A DNA stretch of 64,000 nucleotides from CAYRNR01 sp964425605. Lineage in GTDB: Bacteria > Myxococcota_A > UBA796 > UBA9615 > CAYRNR01. Below are positions 38,801-42,634 of the stretch, piece by piece. Numbering within the stretch: the stretch's first letter is position 1; each line of letters starts with the position of its first letter. The notes under the pieces are model-generated. The model ran no database searches and was not told where the DNA came from. It saw only the letters and a program-made list of their open reading frames with translations. The position numbers and the translations under genes were made by a program. The stretch covers positions 28,792 to 92,791 of the forward strand of contig CAYRNR010000011.1 of assembly GCA_964425605.1 (NCBI GenBank). The letters run 5' to 3'.

Positions 38801-38960
38801 CCTGGCCCTGGGCCGGGGGGAGACCGACCACGCCCTTCACCGCGCCCGGGACGTGCTTGCCCTGAATCCGGAGAACCCCAAGGGGATACGACTGCGCGAC
38901 CGCGCGCTGCGGGAGGGGGACGCGGCTACTTCGACCAGGCCCCCACGGCGGGAGCGGTGA
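20811..38960 (+). CDS. Giant radical SAM/SPASM-TPR fusion protein, 6,049 aa
   Basis: One uninterrupted 18.15-kb frame. Residues 1-345 are a radical SAM/SPASM enzyme: cluster motif CNLRCLSC (Cys29, Cys33, Cys36), VGGEV as the SAM-side loop, LQVSIDGP, then a SPASM region with CFTPW, SPCWEWD and the terminal CSQCC. Everything after about residue 350 is TPR-like helix-turn-helix repeat, rich in Ala, Leu, Glu and Arg. The decapeptide DAVHDSLAEV recurs 14 times: the first five copies are 244, 242, 242 and 242 codons apart, the remaining nine intervals are all exactly 483 codons. No signal peptide or membrane helix was seen, so it is predicted cytoplasmic. The start lies six bases after the SGNH hydrolase stop. 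Typical SPASM enzymes are 350-500 aa; a repeat tail of this size is exceptional. The substrate is unknown. Confidence 0.9.
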   Translation: MEVVNRLLGWKRGERAGPIKLHLVMTERCNLRCLSCFMGQIPQSASKYEVSDDRLRSLAHEAMDMGVQEFYMVGGEVFIRKAVTLDLMELIKREGLFGDLTTNGTLLAERTVDRIVGMGWDRLQVSIDGPDAETNDALRPPAGTFDRIVKGLTRLRDAKVRLGVETPRLTITTVLSNRNALKLPQFVALAGELDAAEITFQSLKAMSDKVPDLELSEDDKLKLQPAVEEAQRLAGRLGLYNNVGDFRQAPVVEHLGALDQTMVEDIHDVQDPFFGAHCFTPWTQMVVHVNGRVSPCWEWDAPDLGNVSDMTLAEIWEGPVFERWREQFAARKVPGFCSQCCLGFVDYTRYLRMKGLSLNGQYDEALTIADKILVHDPHHRDAVDTRARALYALGRYEEGAAMIEQVVEDAPSGSGLLPSYLLHLLVDTERPDLALEAAGRLLDGAKNNSPALRIFASLTLGEEVDATPLREGEIKLGEQRPTATALAKAYVSALYDIGRPEDARRVIRGVIGGLAGRDLTALCELIFVAHMRKEWAFVIELATEVLRREPDQAYALWIRGAAKGKQGDLQGALADLDACVAAPGHLRSHFNDAVHDSLAEVHLATGNIEECLRHAEEALAMDPDKLQCLEFKVHALFELGRDDEAESWIRTILDTAPEHHLVGQGYLLLRLSERGSAEAVVELGTSLLERVSALDEDGAVPQVARAVLGEPRRDRGSGSLGQHGASIRGLLQALARAHYRLGHDDDARRIVVRALDALEGSDLEVLSELIFEPHLAGEWTTAANLAGDLLQRQPDLVYARWIRGAARGKLGELDAATVDLEACLEAPSGWLSRYADAVHDSLAEVHLQRGAPEEALRHAEEALRLSPERAGCLAIKDQALTALGRSEEGDAWIHTALTESSPRTALGHAYLLLRLCERGEYGVVDELAAALLQRLAGGGAGPGVTGLVRVVLGESDRVDEALGSQAASMRGLLQSLIRAHYGQDRGDAARALANRVLAGVDGPDLDVLSELIFEPHLADDWPTAVDLATGALERKSTLFYARWVRGAALGKLGELDAALADLQACTAAPADWLARFADAVHDSLAEVYLQRGDPELALEHAEEALRLAPERTTCLAIKDQALLALGRSDEGEEWIRTVLTESSPQSALGHAYLLLRLCERGEYEVVDELAAALLERIADGNAGPGLANLVGVIRGDGGPSIAPLGAHAASTRGLMQALMRAHHGQGRGDEAVELARRVLSAVDAADLDVLGELIFEHHLASEWAVAVELAGEVLQRRPGLFYARWVRGAALGKLGEADGALEDLRACLDAPTEWKTRFADAVHDSLAEVYLQYDEPELALEHAEEALRLAPERTTCLAIKDQALLALGRSDEGEEWIRTVLTESSPRSALGHAYLLLRLCEREEYPLVDELGAALLDRIAGGGAGSAVASLVRVVRGDDEPATEALGSQAASMRGLLQALVRAHYGRGRGDEARALCRRVLEAVDGPDLEVLCELTFEPHLADDWAEAVELTGDVLRHHPELVYPRWVRGAAQGKLDETDLALEDLRTCLDAPAERLAPFADAVHDSLAEVHLQRREPDEALRHAREALKHDPGKTQSQTLEMLALQHQAYRAQSRGESDEALQLVAAIEDIDPERATKLRIQVLLDLGFEAHARGETDEALHLAEEVLALEPQDAKGNELRGLALITLGYHAHDRGEVEQALRLATEASDILPRRARELAVQVQLAMGFEAHAAGDADAALQQAERILEQSPGHPEALGLKASALMATGYQAHARGEIQEALRRADEVQEIEGGRGQDLKLEALYALAAEHLRRGDAEQALEQANAALALAPDRPHVLDLRDRALLALQTLDEGEAGVREVLLETSPRFGLGQAHLLLKLVERGRHRVAVDLGEQLLGRISGGDAGPAAQHVARAVLDAGGTGSGPALGDLGPAARSLLQALSRARFQLGHRRKAVAVIRRALAAASDQDLEVLSELIFEPHLADEWALAEELASALLVRRSDLAYARWVRGAARGKLDELDGALEDLRACLDADPRWLARFADAVHDSLAEVHLQRSEPALALEHADEALKLNPGKAQSRELKALALQHLSYAAQTRGEADEALKLAEAVKDLDPGRSAALKLQVRIDAGFEAHARGETDGALRLAEEVLAQEPDHPKGLELKGLALIALGYRAHDRDEAEEALRRAEEAAPIDPVRSRELAIQVQLAVGFAAHARGDSDRALEQAEEVLRLDPDHPEALGLKAAALMAAGYRAHARGNLREALRRADEVLEIDRVRGQDLKIEALCALATENLQRGDAEQALEHARAALVLAPDRPHVLNLRDRALLALQHLDQGEAGVREVLLGTSPRFALGQAHLLLALCERGRHRTALELGGGLLERIGRDDAGSAAGRVVRAILTGEASRGTEPLGTQGPPLRSLVQALARARYGLGHKRKARDLVRRALDAAGDDDLETLSPLIFEPHLADEWATAVQLAGEVLRRCPELAYARWVRGAAHGKLGDLDSALEDLLACLDAPPEQLAPFADAVHDSLAEVHLQRGEPERALKHAGEALAIDPDKTQSRNLKVLALQHMTYGAQTRGEADEALRLTAAIEDLDHTRAAELRLQVWLDLGFAAHARGESGEALRLAEEVLGVEPDHPKGVELKGLALIAQGYGAHDRGDPDGALRLAAAAASLDPVRSQELAVQVQLAMGFEAHAAGDADTALQQAESILQQSPDHPEALGLKAAALMATGYQAHARGELSEALRRADEVQEIDRGRGQDLKLEALYALAAEHLRQGDADLALEQASAALALAPDRPHVQDLRDRALLARRNLDEGEAGVREVLLETSPRFGLGQAHLLLNLVERGRHRVAVDLGERLLERISGGDAGTAAQHVARAVLDAEETTPGPSLGDLVAAARSLLQALSRARFGLGHRRKAVAIIQRALAAAADQDLEVLSELIFEPHLAGEWALAEELASQVLVRRSDLAYARWIRGAARGKLDELDGALEDLRACLDADPRWLARFADAVHDSLAEVHLQRSEPDLALEHADEALKLNPGKTQSRELKAMALQHLTYRAQTRGEADEALEFAEAVEDLDPGRSAALKLQVRIDAGFEAHARGETDGALRLAEEVLAQEPDHPKGLELMGLAVIAQGYRAHDRGEAEEALRMAEKAATIDPVRSRELAIQVQLAMGFEAHARGDSDRALEQAEEVLRLDPEAPEALGLKAAALMASGYQAHDRGENREALQRADEVLQIDRNRGRDLKLEALCALATDHLQQGDAEQALDLATIALEIAPDRPHVCDLRDRALLALWHLDEGEAGVREVLLETSLRFALGQAHLLLRLVERGRHRVAVDLGERLLERIAGGDAGTAAQHVARAALDAEEATPGPSLGDLAAAARSLLQALARARFGLGHRRKAVAVIRCALAAAADQDLEVLSELIFEPHLAGEWALAEELASQVLVRRSDLAYARWIRGAARGKLDELDGALEDLRACLDADPRWLARFADAVHDSLAEVHLQRSEPDLALEHADEALKLNPGKTQSRELKAMALQHLTYRAQTRGEADEALEFAEAVEDLDPGRSAALKLQVRIDAGFEAHARGETDGALRLAEEVLAQEPDHPKGLELKGLALIALGYRAHDRDEAEEALRRAEEAAPIDPVRSRELAIQVQLAIGFAAHARGDFDQALEQAEEVLRLDPEAPEALGLKAAALMATGYRAHAQGEDREALQRADEVLEIDPHRGRDLKLEALCALATDHLQQGDAEQALDLATIALEITPDRPHVRDLRDRALLALRRLDEGEAGVREVLLETSPRFALGQAHLLLELCERGRHRAAVDLGGRLLERISGGGAGPAAQHVARAVLDDGEAAPGPALGDLGAAARSLLQALARAHFGLGHRRKAVTMIQRALAAAADQDLEVLSELIFEPHLADEWAHAEAIASEVLARRPDLAYARWIRGAARGKLDELDGALEDLRACLDADPRWLARFADAVHDSLAEVHLQRSEPDQALEHADEALRLVPGKIQSRELKAVALQHLTYRAQIRGEADEALRLAEAVEDLDPGRSAALKLQVRIDAGFEAHARGETDEALRLSEEVLAQEPDHPKGLELKGLALLALGYRAHDQDEAEEALRRAEEAAPIDPVRARELAIQVQLAIGFEAHARGDSDRARQQAEEVLRLDPDAPEALGLKAAALVATGYRAHARGDLSEALQRADEVLEIDPHRGRDLKLEALCALATDHLQQGDAEQALDLATIALEITPDRPHVRDLRDRALLALRRLDEGEAGVREVLLETSPRFALGQAHLLLELCERGRHRAAVDLGGRLLERISGGGAGPAAQHVARAVLDDGEAAPGPALGDLGAAARSLLQALARAHFGLGHRRKAVTMIQRALAAAADQDLEVLSELIFEPHLADEWAHAEAIASEVLARRPDLAYARWIRGAARGKLDELDGALEDLRACLDADPRWLARFADAVHDSLAEVHLQRSEPDQALEHADEALRLVPGKIQSRELKAVALQHLTYRAQIRGEADEALKLAAAVEDLDPGRSAALKLQVRIDAGFEAHARGETDEALRLSEEVLAQEPDHPKGLELKGLALIALGYRAHDRDEAEEALRRAEEAAPIDPVRSRELAIQVQLAVGFAAHARGDSDRALEQAEEVLRLDPEHPEALGLKVAALMATGYRAHARGDLREALQRADEVLEIDPERGRDLEIEALCAMAAELLQQGDAEEALEGANRALVLAPDRPHLVNLRDRALLALRHLDQGEAGVREVLLGTSPRFALGQAHLLLKLCERGRHRAALELGEGLAARIAGDDAGSAAGLVVHTILTGEATRAAEPLGEQGPALRSLVQALVRARFGLGHRRKAATIIQRALAAATDQDLVVLSELVFEPHLADQWATAVELATEVLRRRPELAYARWVRGAAQGKLGDLDAAREDLRECLDAPPEQLAPFADAVHDSLAEVHLLRDEHAEALAHAELALEIDPSKAQSRNLKVLALQHLTYRAQTRGEADEALRLTAAIEDLDHDRAAELRLQVWLDLGFAAHARGEPDEALRLAEEALILETGHPKGLELKALALIAQGYGAHDRSDANAALQLAGRAAEIDPERARELTIQVLLAIGFEAHDREDAATALRQAEEVLQIAPDHPEALGLKAAALMATGYRAHARGENREALQRADEVLEIDRERGRDLKLEALYALAAEHLQQGDADRALDLATVALDIAPDRPHVRDLRDRAVLALRHLDQGEAGVREVLLETSPRFALGQAHLLLKLCDRGRHRTAARLGDELLERISGGDAGPAAQHVARAVLVAGETAPGPALGDLGPATASLLQALARARFGLGHRRKAVTIIRRALAAAADQDLEVLSELIFEPHLAGEWALAEELASQVLVRRSDLAYARWIRGAARGKLDELDGALEDLRACLDADPRWLARFADAVHDSLAEVHLQRSEPDLALEHADEALKLNPGKTQSRELKAMALQHLTYRAQTRGEADEALEFAEAVEDLDPGRSAALKLQVRIDAGFEAHARGETDEALRLAEEVLAQERDHPKGLELKGLALIALGYQAHDRDEADEALRLAGEAATIDPVRSRELAIQVQLAIGFAAHSRGDSDRALVQAEEVLRLDPGQPEALGLKATALMATGYLAHARGESDDALQRAEQVLAIDDDRGRGLKIQALYTLATEHLDRGEAQQAVERMDAALAMDPELAHCRDLRDRALLAVERLDEGEAGIRTVLTQTSPRFALGQAHLLLGLCERQRHRTALELGEALLERLAEGGAGPQVRRLTRGLRDGPVATDPVDLGDQRPAVRSLLQALARARYGLGHKRKARELIHRSLRAVTGADLEELSELIFEPHLADEWTVAVDLASDVLQRRPDSTYARWVRGAARTKLGDFDGSLDDLLACLDMPREVLAPFADAVHDSLAEVYLRREESAAALEHADEALALNPGKTQSLGLRKLALEQLTYKALDIGDMDEALRRADAVEEIDPQLAGALKTQTWLDDGFLALGRGETDHALHRARDVLALNPENPKGIRLRDRALREGDAATSTRPPRRER
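22593..25502 (+). repeat. Short TPR modules, 4 units of about 726 bp
   Basis: Measured from the signature CACGACTC within the DAVHDSLAEV codons at 22593, 23325, 24051, 24777 and 25503. Intervals are 732, 726, 726 and 726 bp. Each unit encodes two shared halves: a segment with ECRIKDQAL-like and LGHAYLLLRLCERGEY sequence, and one with LSELIFEPHLA followed by the ADAVHDSLAEV signature. They lack the additional 241-codon block found in later units. Confidence 0.85.
26952..37369 (+). repeat. Higher-order repeat, 7,245 bp (five modules)
   Basis: The modules beginning at 26952, 28401 and 29850 match those at 34197, 35646 and 37095 better than their direct neighbours. Diagnostic sequences such as RNLKVLALQH, TAAIEDLDH and LQVWLDLGFAAHARGE occur only in the pair 28401/35646, and the EFAEAVEDLDPGR form links 29850, 31299 and 37095. 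The offset is 7,245 bp, exactly five 1,449-bp modules. Confidence 0.72.
31945..34318 (+). repeat. Two identical 925-bp tracts in adjacent modules
   Basis: Bases 31945-32869 and 33394-34318, offset by one module (1,449 bp), show no mismatch on reading side by side; the flanking parts of the same modules differ at many bases. This indicates a recent duplication or gene-conversion event inside the giant gene. Further in-phase identical tracts are 29607-30199 with 31056-31648, and 29607-30124 with 36852-37369. Confidence 0.8.
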
Positions 38961-38982
38961 GACATGTAGGCTAGAGTGGCTG

Positions 38983-39186
38983 TCAGTCGACGTCGTAGAG
39001 CAGGGGCTGGGGACCGGGAACGATGCCGGCGATATCCGGGTCCTCTTCGGACTCCTGCTCCTCGCCATCGTCGAGTTCCTGTTCCTCGAGCTGCCGGGCC
39101 TTGCGCTCGGCTTTCTCCATCTTCTTCTGCCGCTTGGCCGCCTCACGGAGGCGTTTCTGGACCGAAAATCCACCTTTGCGTCCCAT
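38983..39186 (-). CDS. Small highly charged protein next to rpoD
   Basis: 67 aa: a basic coiled-coil-like N-terminal half (KRLREAAKRQKKMEKAERKA) followed by an acidic stretch (EEQELDDGEEQESEEDPD) and a short hydrophobic tail. An AGGAG ribosome site lies six bases before the ATG. It sits 25 bases downstream of the sigma factor gene on the same strand, so it is likely co-transcribed with it. Short proteins with a similar basic start are common in delta-proteobacterial genomes, but I know no function. A role in RNA, ribosome or RNA polymerase binding is only suggested by charge and position. The small size and clear ribosome site support a real gene. Confidence 0.7.
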   Translation of the reverse strand: MGRKGGFSVQKRLREAAKRQKKMEKAERKARQLEEQELDDGEEQESEEDPDIAGIVPGPQPLLYDVD

Positions 39187-39211
39187 AGTCTTCTCCTATC
39201 GTATCTCCCGG

Positions 39212-40903
39212 TCAGTTCTCCCAGAAGCTCGACAGCCGGCTCGACAGGCTCGGATGCCGCAACTTGGCCAGCGCCTTGGCCTCGATCTGCCTGATGCGCT
39301 CCCGGGTGACCTGGAACTCCTGGCCAACTTCTTCGAGGGTACACGGCGTACTCTCGCCGATCCCCAGTCGCATGCGCAAGACGCGCTCTTCGCGCGGTGT
39401 CAGGGTGGCCAGCACCTGCCGCGTCTTGTCTGCCAGATCCATCGCGTCGTAGACGTCGTTCTGGCTAGGCGCGTTCTTGTCGGCCACCACGTCCATCAGG
39501 TGGAAGTCCTCCTCGGCACCGAGGGGGGTCTCCAGGCTGAGGGGCTGACGAGCTGCTCGCTGGGCCAGCCTGACCTTGCGGACCGGCATGTCCAGCTCGG
39601 CGGCGATCTCCTCGGTGGTGGGCTCGCGGCCCAGGGTCTGCACCAGGTGGATCGTCGTGCGTCGCAGCTTGTGGATGTTCTCGATCATGTGCACCGGCAC
39701 GCGGATCGTCCGCGACTGGTCGGCGATGGCACGCGTCATGGCCTGCCGGATCCACCAGTGGGCGTAGGTCGAGAACTTGTACCCGCGCCGGTACTCGAAC
39801 TTGTCCACCGCGCGCATCAGGCCGATGTTCCCCTCCTGGATCAGGTCGAGGAACTGCAGTCCGCGGTTGGTGTACTTCTTGGCGATGCTGACCACGAGGC
39901 GCAGGTTGGCGAGGATCAGCGCCTGCTTGGCCTGGTCGGCGCGGGCGTGGGCGCACTGGACCTCGTCGTCCACGCGCACCAGCTCCTCCACCGGCAGGCC
40001 GCTGTCGCGGGCGATGCCGCCGAGGCGCCGCGCGGCCTGGGTGGCGATGTGCTCGAGCATCCGGGTGTCGTCGGCCAGGGCGGCGGTGCGGTTCTTGGCG
40101 GCGGACTCGCGGACGCCGTCGAGGATGGCGAACAGCTGGGTGATGTCGATGCCCGCTGCCGAGGCCGAGCGTTCGACGCGCCGCAGCTCGTCGCGGGCAT
40201 CGTCGGCCAGGGTGTGGATGGCTCCGACGAGCCGGCGGAACTGGGCCGGCCCCATTCCCATGGAGCGATTGGTCTCGAAGATCCGTTCGAGGAGGTCCTC
40301 GACCTTGGCGTCGTGCGCGGAGCGCTCGTCCGCGGGCAGTTCGTCGACCGGCACGGCCTCTGCTGCCGCGAGCTCGGCGCCGAGCTCCACCAGCGTGACG
40401 CGGAGAGCCTCGAGCCGGGCCATATCCTCTTCCGGGGCGCCGGGGTCGAGGTCCCCTCGCATCACCCCGCTTCGCGTCGCGACGACCAGCAGGGACCGCA
40501 GCGAGGGCCACGTGCCGAGGCAGGTCAGGCGGGCGCGCAGGTCGCCGCTCTCGATGGCGCGGGCGAGCTCGATCTCGCCGTCTCGGGTCAGCAACGAGGC
40601 CGCGGCCATCTTGCGCAGGTAGAGCCGCAGTGGCTCCGTGTCACCCTTGCCTTCGCCGGGCTTCTGCTGCTCGGCGGCCGGCTGCTCGAATAGCTGGTCG
40701 GTCTGCCGCGCGAAGGTCTGGCTGACCTCACGCGCCTGGGCCATGCCACTCGACACGGCCATGTCCAGTTCCACGAGCACGCTCTTCATCTCGCCGAGCT
40801 GTGCGTCCGTGAACGAGCTCGACAAGGTGGTGGATGTACCCGCGTGCGCGCCATCGGACCGCGCCGCGTTCGACGAGTGCGAGGAGGGTGTGGTCTTGGC
40901 CAT
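39212..40903 (-). CDS. rpoD: RNA polymerase primary sigma factor (sigma-70)
   Basis: 563 aa. Region 1.2 is present as EPLRLYLRKMAAASLLTRDGE; region 2 shows NLRLVVSIAKKYTNRGL, FLDLIQEGNIGLMRAVDKF and YAHWWIRQAMTRAIADQSR (the -10 recognition helix of region 2.4); region 3 has IRVPVHMIE; region 4.2 has TLEEVGQEFQVTRERIRQIE for the -35 helix. A non-conserved region of about 200 residues lies between 1.2 and 2, as in proteobacterial RpoD. The first 85 residues are low-complexity. The ATG at 40903 has an AGGAG ribosome site. A TATGAT hexamer on this strand at 41001-41006 is a possible -10. Presence of regions 1.2 through 4 with the non-conserved region points to the housekeeping factor rather than an alternative group 2 sigma. 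Confidence 0.9.
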   Translation of the reverse strand: MAKTTPSSHSSNAARSDGAHAGTSTTLSSSFTDAQLGEMKSVLVELDMAVSSGMAQAREVSQTFARQTDQLFEQPAAEQQKPGEGKGDTEPLRLYLRKMAAASLLTRDGEIELARAIESGDLRARLTCLGTWPSLRSLLVVATRSGVMRGDLDPGAPEEDMARLEALRVTLVELGAELAAAEAVPVDELPADERSAHDAKVEDLLERIFETNRSMGMGPAQFRRLVGAIHTLADDARDELRRVERSASAAGIDITQLFAILDGVRESAAKNRTAALADDTRMLEHIATQAARRLGGIARDSGLPVEELVRVDDEVQCAHARADQAKQALILANLRLVVSIAKKYTNRGLQFLDLIQEGNIGLMRAVDKFEYRRGYKFSTYAHWWIRQAMTRAIADQSRTIRVPVHMIENIHKLRRTTIHLVQTLGREPTTEEIAAELDMPVRKVRLAQRAARQPLSLETPLGAEEDFHLMDVVADKNAPSQNDVYDAMDLADKTRQVLATLTPREERVLRMRLGIGESTPCTLEEVGQEFQVTRERIRQIEAKALAKLRHPSLSSRLSSFWEN

Positions 40904-41047
40904 GCGTCTCCTACGAGGGCCGTGGTCGATCCGGTTTGCGCTGGGTCACCGAGGATGCGGGAACTCGGAAAACGCCTGTGGTTGACTCACGAAGTTGCGC
41001 ATCATACCCGTTTTCACCTGAGGCTTCGAGGAATTCCGTAGGTCGAC

Positions 41048-41647
41048 CTAAGGTTCAGCGCGTTCTGCTGCAAGCCACAGGGTCTCCTCGACCCCGGAAA
41101 GCACCGCAGCGAAGCTCCTGGCCCAGGAGGCCCAGCTGCTGGACGACACCCCGTGGCGCTGCGTCGAACGATAGCCGTCGCGCCCCGGCAGCAGCACCAG
41201 CGAGAATACGCCCCCCTCCGGCGTGACGATGCCGTTGTGGATGGCAGCGGAGCACACGGAGGAGTCGTCGGTGTACACCCCCGTACCCCAGGCGGTGCCC
41301 GCGCCGCACCCGTCGGGGCACGCCACCAGGTAGCGATCGCCGAACTCCCCCGGGAGGTTCGATGCGGTGGTGGAACAGTCCGCGCGGATGACGCCTGCGA
41401 ACTCCGGGGATGGGCTGGGATCGAACACGGCGACGCAGTCGTCCCCCTCGGGGACCGTCCACGACGGACACTCGGGCGTTCCGATGCAGCGCTGGGTGGT
41501 CAGGCCCCAGTCCTGGCCGGGCCAGCAGCAGTGACCGAGCAGGGAGACCTCGCCGGATTCGCAGGGGTCTGCCGCGGCGTTCGACACGAACGCCCACGTC
41601 GCGGCGACGGACAGCGCAAAGATGAACCAGCGTCGCGTTCCGCTCAT
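41048..41647 (-). CDS. Secreted LCCL-domain protein
   Basis: 199 aa. A signal peptide with a clear hydrophobic core (FIFALSVAATWAFVSNAAA) is followed by a Cys-rich segment of about 40 residues (CCWPGQDW, CIGTPECPSW). From about residue 85 to 185 the pattern is that of an LCCL domain: CPDGCGAGTAWGTGVYTDDS, SSVCSAAIHNGI, a GGVFSLVLLPG strand and a final HGVSSSSWASWARSF. LCCL domains occur in secreted proteins of animals and in scattered bacteria, where roles are mostly unknown; lipid or polysaccharide binding has been suggested. A GGAGGAGG ribosome site precedes the ATG. The gene lies upstream of rpoD on the same strand but is separated by 144 bases, so it is probably its own unit. Confidence 0.82.
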   Translation of the reverse strand: MSGTRRWFIFALSVAATWAFVSNAAADPCESGEVSLLGHCCWPGQDWGLTTQRCIGTPECPSWTVPEGDDCVAVFDPSPSPEFAGVIRADCSTTASNLPGEFGDRYLVACPDGCGAGTAWGTGVYTDDSSVCSAAIHNGIVTPEGGVFSLVLLPGRDGYRSTQRHGVSSSSWASWARSFAAVLSGVEETLWLAAERAEP

Positions 41648-41748
41648 GGTGCCCTCCTCCCGGGATGCTGACTAGGACACCCGAGGGAGGCTTTGGTTCC
41701 CCGGAGATCGGGGGATACCTGGGCATACGCGGGAGCAACCTCAAAAAA

Positions 41749-41774
41749 TGAACTCATTTCCGGGTTTCAGTTCA
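41749..41774. promoter_or_regulatory. Inverted repeat, possible distal TetR site
   Basis: TGAACT and AGTTCA are perfect inverted 6-bp arms separated by 14 bases (centres 20 bp apart, two helical turns). The element lies about 85 bases before the TetR gene start. It is a candidate operator only; a chance match of this size is possible. Confidence 0.3.
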
Positions 41775-41807
41775 AGCAACCTGGACCAATCGACCTAATC
41801 ATCCGAT

Positions 41808-41830
41808 CGGGTCATATTCTCGTTGACCCG
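41808..41830. promoter_or_regulatory. Inverted repeat, likely TetR autoregulatory operator
   Basis: CGGGTCA, nine bases, TGACCCG: perfect 7-bp arms, total 23 bp, ending 27 bases before the TetR start at 41858. The size and position match the binding sites that TetR-family repressors use for autoregulation. No convincing -35/-10 pair was found around it. Confidence 0.45.
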
Positions 41831-41857
41831 CCGTGCGCGACGGACCGAAATGGAACC

Positions 41858-42634
41858 ATGGGCGAACGAAAACCATCCGAGGTGGCCCGGTTCCTCAAGG
41901 ACCAGTTCCAGGACCTGAGCCGGTTGATGGAGGCAGACGGCGTCAGCCAGCGAGCCCTGGACTCGATGCTGGACATCTTCCTGCGGCAGTTCCTCAGGCT
42001 GATGGAGCAGTTCGTGGGCGAGGACGCCCCGACGACCCCGCGGGAGCGAAGACGGCGGCGCATCCTCGAGGCAGCCATCGAGCTGTTCCTTCGCCGTGGC
42101 TACACCCGCACCACCCTCGACGACATCGCCGCGGAGGCCAGCGTCGCCAAGGGCACGATCTACCAGCACTTCAAGAGCAAGGCCGACGTGCTCGCCCACG
42201 CCGGCGCCCTGGAGAAGCAGCGGTACATGAAGGCGATGCGCGAGGTACTCACCGCAGATGTCAGCGACAACGAGCGGCTGCGGCGGAGCCTCCAGGTCTA
42301 CCTGATGTCCGTGCATACCCTGCCCCTGTCGTCGCGGATCCTCGCCGGTGACCGGGAGATGGCGGGGGTGCTCGAGGAGATGGGTTTCCCCGATCCCCAG
42401 GCTGCGACGGATCTGCAGGCCCTGGGGTTGCGGTTCCAGATGCGCCGCGCGGCGCCGGGGCGCTGGTCCGCCGATGACCTCGAGCGCCGGTCCAAGGTCT
42501 TGATCGGGCTGATCCAGGCGTCCTCCTTCGTGGGCGAGGCGCGGTTCCGCAGCGGGCTGAGCGTGGAGGAGTACGCCGGGGTGCTCGCCGACATGCTGAT
42601 GGAAGGCATCGGGGCCTTGGAGGAGCGGCGGTGA
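41858..42634 (+). CDS. TetR-family transcriptional regulator
   Basis: 258 aa from the ATG at 41858; upstream in-frame sequence is non-coding in character. The DNA-binding domain lies unusually far in, after about 65 residues of acidic and amphipathic sequence: RRRRILEAAIELFLRRGYTRTTLDDIAAEASVAKGTIYQHFKSK (read across about 66-110) is a standard TetR helix-turn-helix. The rest is the ligand-binding helical domain. The N-terminal 60-residue extension (SEVARFLKDQFQDL, LDSMLDIFLRQFLRL) is not standard and may mediate oligomerisation. The stop overlaps the GTG of a permease gene, so the regulator and two permeases form an operon that it probably controls. Ligand unknown. Confidence 0.87.
   Translation: MGERKPSEVARFLKDQFQDLSRLMEADGVSQRALDSMLDIFLRQFLRLMEQFVGEDAPTTPRERRRRRILEAAIELFLRRGYTRTTLDDIAAEASVAKGTIYQHFKSKADVLAHAGALEKQRYMKAMREVLTADVSDNERLRRSLQVYLMSVHTLPLSSRILAGDREMAGVLEEMGFPDPQAATDLQALGLRFQMRRAAPGRWSADDLERRSKVLIGLIQASSFVGEARFRSGLSVEEYAGVLADMLMEGIGALEERR

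Noticed and set aside
41001..41006. TATGAT on the minus strand as a -10 box for rpoD
   Set aside because: It is close to consensus, but the -35 region (TCGAAG) is poor; it is mentioned in the rpoD entry only as a possibility.
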